Below, piece by piece: positions 1 to 7,457 of a stretch of DNA of 64,000 bases. The position numbers were made by a program, and so were the translations under genes. Below the pieces are notes generated by a model that searched no databases, had not been told where the DNA came from, and worked only from the letters and a program-made list of their open reading frames with translations. The DNA is from an uncultured beta proteobacterium (GTDB lineage: Bacteria > Pseudomonadota > Gammaproteobacteria > Burkholderiales > Burkholderiaceae_C), in assembly GCA_903897925.1 (NCBI GenBank), contig CAIUDG010000002.1, forward strand, positions 1-64,000, written 5' to 3'. Position 1 is the first letter of the stretch. Every line of letters begins with the position of its first letter.

Positions 1-173
1 CCATGATTTTGCTGGTGGCCCGGCTGGTGCGCGGGTTTCGCTGCGATGGCTTCTGGACAGCCTTGTGGGCCAGCGTTTTTGTTGGCCTGCTGAGCATCGT
101 CATTGAGTCTTTGCTGGCGCACTCGGACCAGGGCGCCATTGCGCCCATGCCGCACAGCGGCCTGTGGTTGTAG
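1..173 (+). CDS. phage-holin-like small membrane protein, C-terminal part
   Basis: The left edge cuts this gene; about 57 C-terminal residues are visible, ending at the TAG at 171-173. The fragment has a basic stretch followed by a hydrophobic helix (roughly ALWASVFVGLLSIVIESLL) and a short polar tail. This resembles the last membrane segment of the four-helix holin-like family (YvlD/superfamily IV type, PF04020), small inner-membrane proteins of unknown role that are usually not part of a phage. No prophage genes are visible beside it. The family call rests on a fragment only. Confidence 0.5.
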   Translation, partial: MILLVARLVRGFRCDGFWTALWASVFVGLLSIVIESLLAHSDQGAIAPMPHSGLWL

Positions 174-190
174 CGGCGGCGCCAGGCGCC

Positions 191-1342
191 TTAATTCATG
201 ATCCGGCCATCGGCGCCGATCACGCTGATTTCAACGTAGTGGGAGCCGGAGTTGCTGCCGGTGGGAAAGTTGACTTGGTAGCCGCCCAGGTCAAACGGAC
301 CGCTGCGCAGCGCTTTGATCAGCGCGTCACGGGTGAATGTGGGCGCGGCCCGTTCCAGGGCGGCCGTTACCAACTTGGCGTTGATATAGCCTTCCAGTCC
401 GTAATAGGAAATTTCGGCGCCCTTGGCGTAGTGGTTAATTGTCTGTTTGTATTCGCGGGCAATTTTGGTGCGGTCGCTCCACGGGTGCGGAATCACCTGG
501 GCGACCTGGATGCCGCGTGCCATGTCCTTGCCCAGGTCGGCAATCAGCTGGTCGGTACCAACCGGTGACAAGGCGATGAAATAGGTTTGTTCGCTGACCG
601 GCTTCATCTGCTTGACGAAGGCGGCAGAGGCTTGGGCCAGCGCCACCAGCACAATGGCTTGTGGCTTGGCTTTGGAGATTTCTGCCACTGCCGGCTCCAG
701 GGCTACCGAGTTGCGTGGCACCGAGGCGGCCGCCACCAGTTCGATCTTGGACTGGCTCAGGGCTGCTTTCACGCCTTTAAGGCCGGCCTGCCCGAAGGCA
801 TCGTCCTGGTACAGCACGGCAATGCGCTTGAGACCGACGGTGAGCAGGCTGCGGATGATGGCGGCAGTTTCGTCGCCGTAGCTGGCGCGCAGGTGAAATA
901 TGTTGGGGTTGGGCGGATCGCGCAGCATTTCGGCGCCGCTGATGGTGCCAATCAGGGGAATGCTGTAGGTGTCCAGCAGGGGCAACACGGCGGCGCTGGA
1001 GGCCGAGCCATAAAACGCCATCAGGGCAAAGGCATGGTCGCTGGTGATGAGTTGCTTGGCGTTGGCCACCGCACGGTCGACCTCGTAGCCGTCGTCCCGG
1101 GCGACCAGTTTGAGCAGGTGGCCGCGCACGCCACCGCCTTCGTTGACCTTGGCAAAATAGGCCTCCACGCCTTCGCGCATCTGGCGGCCATAGGCGCCGT
1201 TGGGGCCGGACATCGGGGCGGACATGCCCAGGACAATCGGTTCGTCGTTATGCGCGGTGGGGCCGGCAAGGGCTATTATCTGCAGCGCACAGAGTGCCAC
1301 TGCGGCGATGAGTTGCTTGCCAATCTGTGGAACACGCGGCAT
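191..1342 (-). CDS. ABC transporter substrate-binding protein, branched-chain amino acid type
   Basis: A 383-residue periplasmic binding protein of the Peripla_BP_6 (LivJ/LivK-like) family. The start at 1342 is preferred over the more upstream open frame because an AGGA-type ribosome site lies just before it and it begins a good signal peptide (basic start, hydrophobic core to about residue 30). The mature part opens with the typical LGMSAPMSGPNGAYG strand-loop and carries the alternating alpha/beta repeats of two lobes. No permease or ATPase gene is adjacent. It is divergently arranged with a chemoreceptor gene, so it may feed a shared transporter or act as a ligand-presenting protein for chemotaxis; the latter is inference. 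Ligand unknown. Confidence 0.85.
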   Translation of the reverse strand: MPRVPQIGKQLIAAVALCALQIIALAGPTAHNDEPIVLGMSAPMSGPNGAYGRQMREGVEAYFAKVNEGGGVRGHLLKLVARDDGYEVDRAVANAKQLITSDHAFALMAFYGSASSAAVLPLLDTYSIPLIGTISGAEMLRDPPNPNIFHLRASYGDETAAIIRSLLTVGLKRIAVLYQDDAFGQAGLKGVKAALSQSKIELVAAASVPRNSVALEPAVAEISKAKPQAIVLVALAQASAAFVKQMKPVSEQTYFIALSPVGTDQLIADLGKDMARGIQVAQVIPHPWSDRTKIAREYKQTINHYAKGAEISYYGLEGYINAKLVTAALERAAPTFTRDALIKALRSGPFDLGGYQVNFPTGSNSGSHYVEISVIGADGRIMN

Positions 1343-1617
1343 GTTGAAGTCCTCGTTGACGGTTTTGAACTGTTCATTCGGTCCAGGCGCAGCCAGTATG
1401 CAGGACGGCGCGCTTTGGATCAGCGCTGCAGGCGCAGTCCGGCAGTGTGCCGGATAGTACCTGCTGGTGGCCAGCGCCGTGTCGATCCAGTAAAAATATT
1501 TGGTATTTTTTGGGCTTGCAAGCCCGCTATATGCGGGCGTTGCGGCGGGAAGCCTGACTATGCTATTTATTGCCACATGAAGTGCGGATAATGGCGTCAA
1601 AGGGAAATAAGACCGCT

Positions 1618-3618
1618 ATGACTACCAGCAACGAGATGAGTTCACAACTGCAGAGTTTTCTGGCTGCCCCAGAGAGCAAGGACGTGCCGACTTCGGCTTT
1701 TTCCGCGCATGGTATCTGGGCCCCCGGTGTGCGCCTGATGCGCAGCCTGCAGTTTGTGTCCAAGGCGGTGCTGATTTGTCTGATGTTCCTGATTCCACTG
1801 GGCTGGACCACCTGGTCGCTGTACTCTTCCAAGCTGCAGGGCATTGATTTTTCGACCCGCGAACAACAGGGCCTGGTGTACGTGCGGGCCTTGGCGCCGC
1901 TGCTGGATGCGACGCAGCAGCTGCGTGCCCAGGCTTACCGTTCGGGCGCCAGTCTGGAGGCTTCGCGCGGCGGCTGGCAGGCGGCGAGTGAGCACCTCGG
2001 ACCAACCCAGGCCGCGCTGGGCGACTTGCTCGGCGTGGGCAAGGCCTATGCCGCGTTCCAGTCCAGCGCTGCTGGCAGTTTCCAGGGCCTCAGCGCTGCG
2101 CAGGCAGCAGCCACGCTGACGCAGCAGATGAAGGCGCTGCTGGCCTTGCAGGACCAGGTGACGGAAAGTGCCAATCTGGCGCAGGACCCGGATGTGGATT
2201 CATTTCACCTGATCGATGCCGTGCTGTTGCGCCAGCCGCAGATTGTCGAGGCGCTGGCGCATTCGCGTGACATGGCGCTGCAGGTGGGCAGTGGCGTGGC
2301 GTTGACGCCCGAGCAATACCAGCAGATGTCGGATGCGCTGGCGCTTGCCGAGGTGCAGCTGCAGACCCTGCGCGGAGACATCGACAAAGCGGTGGCCAGC
2401 CAGCCGGAGTTGGCCAGCAAAATCGATGCGCGCAATGTCTTTAGTGACACCCAGGCTTATTTTGACTGGTTGCGCAAGTCGGTATTGCAGACCCGCGAGG
2501 TGTCCGTGCAAGCGCCCTCAACCTGGGTCGATGCGGCCGAAAAAGCCATCAACAGCCAGCACGCGCTGGCGCAAAGTCTGCTCGGCGAACTGGATGTGTT
2601 GCTGGAGGCGCGCCTCGCCTCGATGCGGCGGGACTTGTCGGTCACCACCGGTATTCTGGTCTTCGGCGTGCTGCTGGCGGGCTATTTGTTCTACAGTTTT
2701 TTCCTGGTGACGCGGGGCGGTTTGCAGCTGATCAGCGGGCACTTGCAGGAAATGGCCGAGGGCGATCTGCGCTCGCCACCAGGCAAGCCCTGGGGCAAGG
2801 ACGAGCCGGCGCGGGTGATTGTTGACTTGCGCACGGCCTACGATTCGCTGCACACCTTGATTCGCAAAGTGCGCCACTCGGCCAATGCGCTGAATTCCGC
2901 CAGTGAGGAAATTTCGGCGTCCAGCGTGGACCTGTCCGGTCGGACCGAGTCGGCGGCGCGCTCGCTGGAGCAGCAGGCGCTGGCGATGGACAACATTGGC
3001 ACCACGGTGCGCGCCACTGCGGAGCGCGCCATGATGGCAGCTACTTTCGCCCAGGACAATGCCCATGTGGCGGAGAACGGGGGCCGGGTGTTCGAGGAGG
3101 TGGTCAGCACGATGCGCGAGATCCAGACTTCGTCATCGCAAATCGGCGACATCATCGGCGTGATCGACGGCATTGCTTTTCAAACCAATATCCTGGCGCT
3201 GAACGCCGCCGTAGAAGCCGCGCGGGCTGGCGAGTCCGGCCGTGGTTTTGCGGTGGTGGCTGCGGAAGTGCGCAGTCTGGCCGGGCGCAGCGCCACGGCG
3301 GCGCAGGAGATCAAGTCCCTGATTGCCGCCAGTGTGGCCAAGGTGGAGGGCGGCACCAAGGTGGTGGAGCAGGCCGGTGGGTCGATGCACGAAGTGGTTA
3401 CCAATGCGCGCCAGATCAACCAGTTTCTGTCGGAAATTTCGGTCGCAGCGCGTGCGCAGGCCGAGAGCGTGGACTCGGTCGGCCAGTCGATCCAGGAGCT
3501 GGACAAGAGCACCCAGAAAAATGCCACGCTGGTGGGTGAAACCACCTCGGCCGCCACGGTGCTGGCGACCTTGGCTACTGCCTTGCAGGAAGAAGTGGCA
3601 AATTTCAAGGTGGCCTGA
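1618..3618 (+). CDS. methyl-accepting chemotaxis protein (MCP 1)
   Basis: A 666-residue chemoreceptor. From the start at 1618 there is a cytoplasmic N-tail of about 45 residues, TM1 around 47-68, a large (about 270-residue) mostly helical, Gln/Ala-rich periplasmic sensor region, TM2 around 340-362, a HAMP linker and the signalling coiled coil. The hairpin tip ([20 protein letters not shown]) sits near residue 518. It lacks the C-terminal WxTF pentapeptide seen on the other two receptors in this window. In-frame ATGs at 1570 and 1591 are alternative starts; none has a strong ribosome site. The divergent neighbour encodes a periplasmic binding protein, a common pairing. Ligand unknown. Confidence 0.92.
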   Translation: MTTSNEMSSQLQSFLAAPESKDVPTSAFSAHGIWAPGVRLMRSLQFVSKAVLICLMFLIPLGWTTWSLYSSKLQGIDFSTREQQGLVYVRALAPLLDATQQLRAQAYRSGASLEASRGGWQAASEHLGPTQAALGDLLGVGKAYAAFQSSAAGSFQGLSAAQAAATLTQQMKALLALQDQVTESANLAQDPDVDSFHLIDAVLLRQPQIVEALAHSRDMALQVGSGVALTPEQYQQMSDALALAEVQLQTLRGDIDKAVASQPELASKIDARNVFSDTQAYFDWLRKSVLQTREVSVQAPSTWVDAAEKAINSQHALAQSLLGELDVLLEARLASMRRDLSVTTGILVFGVLLAGYLFYSFFLVTRGGLQLISGHLQEMAEGDLRSPPGKPWGKDEPARVIVDLRTAYDSLHTLIRKVRHSANALNSASEEISASSVDLSGRTESAARSLEQQALAMDNIGTTVRATAERAMMAATFAQDNAHVAENGGRVFEEVVSTMREIQTSSSQIGDIIGVIDGIAFQTNILALNAAVEAARAGESGRGFAVVAAEVRSLAGRSATAAQEIKSLIAASVAKVEGGTKVVEQAGGSMHEVVTNARQINQFLSEISVAARAQAESVDSVGQSIQELDKSTQKNATLVGETTSAATVLATLATALQEEVANFKVA

Positions 3619-3664
3619 CCGGCGCCCGGGGCGTGCTACCGTCGCCGTTCCGAAAAGGTAATTC

Positions 3665-4522
3665 ATGAAGCCCGGTCTGACACGCACCTTCCCTTTGTTC
3701 TTTGTATTGCTCTGGTCTACCGGTTTTATCGGTGCCCGGCTCGGTCTGCCGCACACCGAACCCCTGACCTTTCTGTTGCTGCGCTACCTGGTAGTGCTGG
3801 CGTGCATGGGCCTGATCGCCGTGGTTTCGCGCGCGCCCTGGCCGCGCGGGCTGCGCACCTGGTGGCATATCGGCGTCGCCGGCATGCTGGTGCATGGCAT
3901 CTATCTGGGTGGCGTGTTCATTGCCATTTCGCAGGGCTTGCCGGCGGGTGTTGCTAGTCTGGTGGTGAGTGTGCAGCCACTGCTGACGGCGGTGGCGGCG
4001 GGCGGTCTGCTTGGCGCCGCGGTGTTGCCACGGCAGTGGCTGGGCCTGTTGCTGGGGCTGGGCGGCGTGGCCCTGGTGGTGTATGGCAAGCTCGGTGCCG
4101 AATTTTCGCTGCATGCGCTATGGCCGGCCATTGTGGCGCTGCTGGGCATCACCGCCGGCACCTTGTACCAGAAGCGCTTTTGTCCGGCCTTTGACTGGCG
4201 TACCGGCGCCGTAGCGCAGTTTTTACCCGTGGCGGTGGCGACCTGGCTGGCGGCCCTGGTGTTCGAAGACTTCCGGGTCGAGTGGACTGGCGAGCTGGTG
4301 TTCGCACTCGGATGGCTGGTGCTGGTGCTGTCAATAGGTGCTGTCAGCTTGCTGAACTGGCTGATCCGCCACAGCAGTGCGGTGAATGTGGCCAGTCTGT
4401 TTTACCTGGTGCCGCCGTGTACAGCGCTGTTTGCCTGGGCGCTGTTTGGCGACACTTTTTCCGGTCTGGCGCTGCTCGGCATGGGCCTGGCGGTGTGGGG
4501 TGTGTACCTGGCGCGCAAATAG
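3665..4522 (+). CDS. EamA/DMT-family transporter
   Basis: A 285-residue integral membrane protein with about ten hydrophobic segments arranged as two EamA repeats (drug/metabolite transporter superfamily). The N-terminal signature PLFFVLLWSTGFIGARLGLP is typical of the first helix. Family members usually export small metabolites or amino acids across the inner membrane, but the substrate cannot be read from sequence. It begins 46 bases after MCP 1 on the same strand, with an AAGG-type site upstream of the ATG; co-transcription with the receptor is possible but unproven. Length is usual for the family. Confidence 0.9.
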   Translation: MKPGLTRTFPLFFVLLWSTGFIGARLGLPHTEPLTFLLLRYLVVLACMGLIAVVSRAPWPRGLRTWWHIGVAGMLVHGIYLGGVFIAISQGLPAGVASLVVSVQPLLTAVAAGGLLGAAVLPRQWLGLLLGLGGVALVVYGKLGAEFSLHALWPAIVALLGITAGTLYQKRFCPAFDWRTGAVAQFLPVAVATWLAALVFEDFRVEWTGELVFALGWLVLVLSIGAVSLLNWLIRHSSAVNVASLFYLVPPCTALFAWALFGDTFSGLALLGMGLAVWGVYLARK

Positions 4523-4549
4523 CTTGCGCCGCGGCATGGGGGCCTTGCC

Positions 4550-5191
4550 TTAAGCCTGGCCGGGCAGCGTAATCAGCTGGGCCAGCGGCAGGTCCGGCGG
4601 GGCCTGGTAGTCCGCCAGCACCCAGATCCGGTCGCTCTGGCCGCAGGCCTGCGCCAGCAGCTGGCGCACCACCTGGACCGAACGCTGGTCCAGCGCCGCA
4701 AAAACCTGTTCCAGCAAAGTCAGTCGGGCGCCACTGGCGGCAGCGGCGGCCAGCAACAGCTTGCGTTTGCTGCCGGTGGAAAGCATATAGAGCTGTTTCT
4801 CCTGGTGCGGCAGCAGGCCCAGGGTGTCCAGTAGCGTGGCCCACAGCGCCTGGTTGAAGCGCGGATAGCGTTGTTGCACCGCCTGGTGCCATTGGCGCAC
4901 GCTCAAGGCATCGGGTCCAGTGTCGGCTGGCTCGGCATAAAACACCTGGCTGGCGTCCATGGCTGCCAGCGCTATGCCGTCCAGTTGCAGGGTGCCGGAC
5001 TGTGCTTGCAGGGTGCCTGCCAGTAGACGCAACAGGCTGGTCTTGCCGCTGCCGTCGTCGCCCTGCACCACGGTCAGGCCAGGGCCGATGCGCAGCGAAA
5101 GGTGTTGCAGCAGCGGGCGCCCGGGATAGCCAAAGCAGAGTCCTTGGATTTCGAGCAGTGGGGGCGCCACGGTGGACGCGGGGTTGGGCAT
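4550..5191 (-). CDS. orphan ABC transporter ATP-binding protein, CcmA-like
   Basis: A 213-residue ATPase whose size and layout resemble CcmA, the heme-exporter ATPase of cytochrome c maturation. Walker A is GDDGSGKT (residues 44-51), and the signature loop reads LSTGSKRKL instead of LSGGQ, as CcmA-type proteins often do. The Walker B stretch RLTLLEQ carries Glu where Asp is usual. No ccmB/ccmC permease or other cytochrome-maturation gene is nearby. Its stop lies 27 bases from the convergent EamA gene, and its start is just downstream of the ybgC-like gene on the same strand. The family call is solid; the partner and substrate are unknown, and a non-transport role is possible. Confidence 0.75.
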   Translation of the reverse strand: MPNPASTVAPPLLEIQGLCFGYPGRPLLQHLSLRIGPGLTVVQGDDGSGKTSLLRLLAGTLQAQSGTLQLDGIALAAMDASQVFYAEPADTGPDALSVRQWHQAVQQRYPRFNQALWATLLDTLGLLPHQEKQLYMLSTGSKRKLLLAAAAASGARLTLLEQVFAALDQRSVQVVRQLLAQACGQSDRIWVLADYQAPPDLPLAQLITLPGQA

Positions 5192-5201
5192 GGCGCCTGG
5201 C

Positions 5202-5612
5202 CTAGCTGCTCAGCAGCGCTAGCAAATGGTCCGGCATGCGCCGTGGGCGCAGCGTCAGGGCATCGACGCAGCCGACCCGGACCCGGCCTTCGGCCAGCAA
5301 GGTGTCACCGCGCCAGGCCTGCTGGTCCAGCTCCATTGACGCCTTGCCCTGGCTGCGAACCTGAACCGAGACCTGTAAGGCGTCGTCCAGCCTGGCCGAG
5401 GCGCGGTAGCGGATCTGCACTTCGGTCACGACAAAGAGGCACTGGAATTCGCTTTGCAGCAGGCTTTGCTGGATGCCCTTGCTGCGCAGCCATTCGGTAC
5501 GCGCGCGTTCGAAAAATTTCAGGTAATTGGCATAAAACACCACGCCGCCGGCGTCGGTGTCTTCCCAATAGACGCGCATCGGAAACGGGTTGTGCAGCGG
5601 GGGCATCGGCAT
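5202..5612 (-). CDS. ybgC: YbgC/FadM-family acyl-CoA thioesterase
   Basis: A hotdog-fold thioesterase of about 136 residues. The motif YWEDTDAGGVVFYANYLKFFE near the N-terminus contains the catalytic Asp of the YbgC/4-hydroxybenzoyl-CoA thioesterase group. The ATG at 5612 (or 5606) is chosen because the hotdog domain starts right after it; the open frame reaches further upstream but that part has no homologous look and overlaps the neighbouring gene. YbgC proteins hydrolyse short or medium acyl-CoAs and often sit with tol-pal, but no tol-pal genes are here. It follows a small uncharacterised gene by 14 bases and may be co-transcribed with it and the CcmA-like ATPase. Confidence 0.82.
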   Translation of the reverse strand: MPMPPLHNPFPMRVYWEDTDAGGVVFYANYLKFFERARTEWLRSKGIQQSLLQSEFQCLFVVTEVQIRYRASARLDDALQVSVQVRSQGKASMELDQQAWRGDTLLAEGRVRVGCVDALTLRPRRMPDHLLALLSS

Positions 5613-5626
5613 GGCTGCGCAGAAAC

Positions 5627-6121
5627 TTAGAAGTCGATCGGCAGCGGGGTTGGCAGGTCTTCGTCCAGATAAAGGCTGTATTCGTCCCAGACCCCTTCGC
5701 CATAGTGCTTGTCGCACAGGGCTTCGATGTCGGCCAGCGTGATGAACAGGGTGCTGTACATCTGGTCGTAATAAAACGGCTCGGAGCTGCCGTTGGCCAG
5801 GTCTTCTTCAAAGTGGTAGCCGTGGACCCAGACGCGCTTGCCGGCGTAGCGCGCTTCAAAGGCGGCTTTGCGTTTCTGGTATTCGGCTTCCTCGTACTCG
5901 TCGCCGCTGACGCGACGCAAGTGGTAGACATTGCCATGCATGGGGTGTGCCGGGTCGAGCTGCATGTCGATCGATTGCCAGTCAGCGGAAATCTGCAGTG
6001 CCACATTGGCGAGCTGTTCGGGCGTGATGTCGCCTTCCCAGTGCACCACTTCGATGCAGCGGGATTGGCCGACTTCACCGTCCCAAATACTGGCGCTGTG
6101 TTTCATGGTTTTAGGATGCAT
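5627..6121 (-). CDS. uncharacterised acidic protein, 164 aa
   Basis: I do not recognise the family. The protein is soluble, acidic and rich in aromatic residues (Trp, Tyr), with no signal peptide or membrane segment. The ATG at 6121 has an AGGGA ribosome site about nine bases upstream; an internal ATG at 6106 has none. Acidic, Tyr-rich clusters lie near residues 70-80 (DEYEEAEYQ) and in the C-terminal part (YDQMYSTLFITLADIEALCD and a DEYSLYLDEDLP tail). It is the first gene of a likely minus-strand set with the ybgC-like thioesterase and the ATPase. Coding reality is supported by codon use, the ribosome site and tight spacing. Confidence 0.7.
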   Translation of the reverse strand: MHPKTMKHSASIWDGEVGQSRCIEVVHWEGDITPEQLANVALQISADWQSIDMQLDPAHPMHGNVYHLRRVSGDEYEEAEYQKRKAAFEARYAGKRVWVHGYHFEEDLANGSSEPFYYDQMYSTLFITLADIEALCDKHYGEGVWDEYSLYLDEDLPTPLPIDF

Positions 6122-6243
6122 ACCGGTGTTCCCTGGTGGTTGGATGGCGCCTTTCGCCCGGATGGCAGAAGGCTTGGTAAATAGGAGCGCTAAGCCCTGG
6201 ATAATAGCCGTGCGCGGCAGGGTGCCGAAACTGAAGGAACGAA

Positions 6244-7443
6244 ATGGACGCAGACATCATCATTGTGGGCGGCGGGCCGGCCGGGCTGAGCCTGGCCAAG
6301 TCGCTCAGCGGACGCCAGCTGCAGATTGTGCTGATTGAGCAGCAAGCACTGGCCCAGCTCGAAGCGCCTGGCTTCGATGGACGCGAAATTGCATTGACCC
6401 AGCACTCCGCAGCCTTGATGAAAGAACTCGGGTTGTGGGACCTGATCGCGCCGCAGGCGATTGCGCCTTTGCGTGATGCCAAGGTGATGGATGGACCGGC
6501 CTTGTTCTCCATGGTGATTGGCCACGAGCTGGGCAGCCGCCCGGAGCTGGGCTGGCTGGTGTCAAATCACCTGATTCGCCAGGCCGCATTCCAGGCCGTG
6601 CAGCAGGCCATTCAGGCGCACCAGGACATCACGCTGATCACCGGCGAAAAAGTGACCGAAGTACGGGCCGATGCGGATGACGCTGGCGTTACGTTGGGCG
6701 ATGGCCGCACACTGCGCGCACGCCTGGTGATTGCGGCAGACAGCCGGTTTTCCACCACGCGGCGCGCCATGGGCATTTCGGCCCAGATGCATGACTTCGG
6801 CAAGAACATGCTGGTCTGCTGCATGACCCATGACAAGCCGCACGACTTTGCTGCCTGGGAGTGGTTTGGCTACGGCCAGACGCTGGCCTTGCTGCCGATG
6901 AATCCCGACCCGCTGACGCAGGCGCACCGCGCTTCGGTGGTGATCACGCTGTCAAGCCGCGAGATCGAACGCCTGGTGCAGCTGGATGAGGCGGCGTTCA
7001 ATCTGGAGGTGGCGCAGCGCTTCAGCCAGCGTCTGGGTGGCATGCGCCTGGTCAGTACACGGCATTCCTATCCGCTGGTGTCGGTGTTTCCGGATCGTTT
7101 GGTGGCGACACGCTTTGCCTGCGCCGGCGATGCCGCGGTGGGCATGCACCCGGTGACGGCGCACGGGTTCAATTTTGGCTTGCTCAGTGTCGAAGGCCTG
7201 ACCCGGGAAATTTCGCTGGCGCAGTCGGCCGGCACCGACATCGGTGCGCCGGCGGTGCTGCGCCGCTACGAGCGTGGCCAGAAGCGCGCCACGCTGCCGC
7301 TGTACTGGATGACGCGCCTGGTGATCGAAATTTATACCCGTGACTCGACGCCGGCGAAACTGGTGCGTGCCGCCTTGCTGCGCCTGAGTGACCGCATGGT
7401 GCCGCTGAAAAAATCGATTGCCCTGTCGTTGTCGGGCATGTAG
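6244..7443 (+). CDS. ubiM: UbiM-like FAD-dependent ubiquinone-biosynthesis hydroxylase
   Basis: A 399-residue class A flavoprotein monooxygenase of the UbiH/UbiF/COQ6 family. It shows the N-terminal dinucleotide fold VGGGPAG (residues 8-14), the mid-protein DSRFSTTRR equivalent of the DG motif, and the second FAD motif GDAAVGMHPVTAHGFNFGL. The segment AWEWFGYGQTLALLPM is what I associate with UbiM, a broad-range ring hydroxylase found in Neisseria and many Burkholderiales. It would hydroxylate a prenylated quinone precursor at the membrane. The ATG at 6244 has a GAAGGAA site upstream. It is flanked by opposite-strand genes, so it is probably a single-gene unit. UbiH/UbiF assignment is the alternative. 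Confidence 0.78.
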   Translation: MDADIIIVGGGPAGLSLAKSLSGRQLQIVLIEQQALAQLEAPGFDGREIALTQHSAALMKELGLWDLIAPQAIAPLRDAKVMDGPALFSMVIGHELGSRPELGWLVSNHLIRQAAFQAVQQAIQAHQDITLITGEKVTEVRADADDAGVTLGDGRTLRARLVIAADSRFSTTRRAMGISAQMHDFGKNMLVCCMTHDKPHDFAAWEWFGYGQTLALLPMNPDPLTQAHRASVVITLSSREIERLVQLDEAAFNLEVAQRFSQRLGGMRLVSTRHSYPLVSVFPDRLVATRFACAGDAAVGMHPVTAHGFNFGLLSVEGLTREISLAQSAGTDIGAPAVLRRYERGQKRATLPLYWMTRLVIEIYTRDSTPAKLVRAALLRLSDRMVPLKKSIALSLSGM

Positions 7444-7457
7444 CGGCGGCGGCCGGT

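Noticed and set aside
1-173. Prophage remnant suggested by the holin-like fragment
   Set aside because: The family is a common chromosomal membrane protein and no integrase, capsid, lysin or attachment site is visible nearby.
587-1591. Plus-strand open frame of 334 codons opposite the first binding-protein gene
   Set aside because: The minus-strand protein has a signal peptide, a ribosome site and a complete binding-protein fold; the plus-strand frame has none of these.
4550-5191. Heme-export (cytochrome c maturation) locus
   Set aside because: Only a CcmA-like ATPase is present; no ccmB, ccmC, ccmE or ccmF gene is within the window, so the pathway assignment is not supported.
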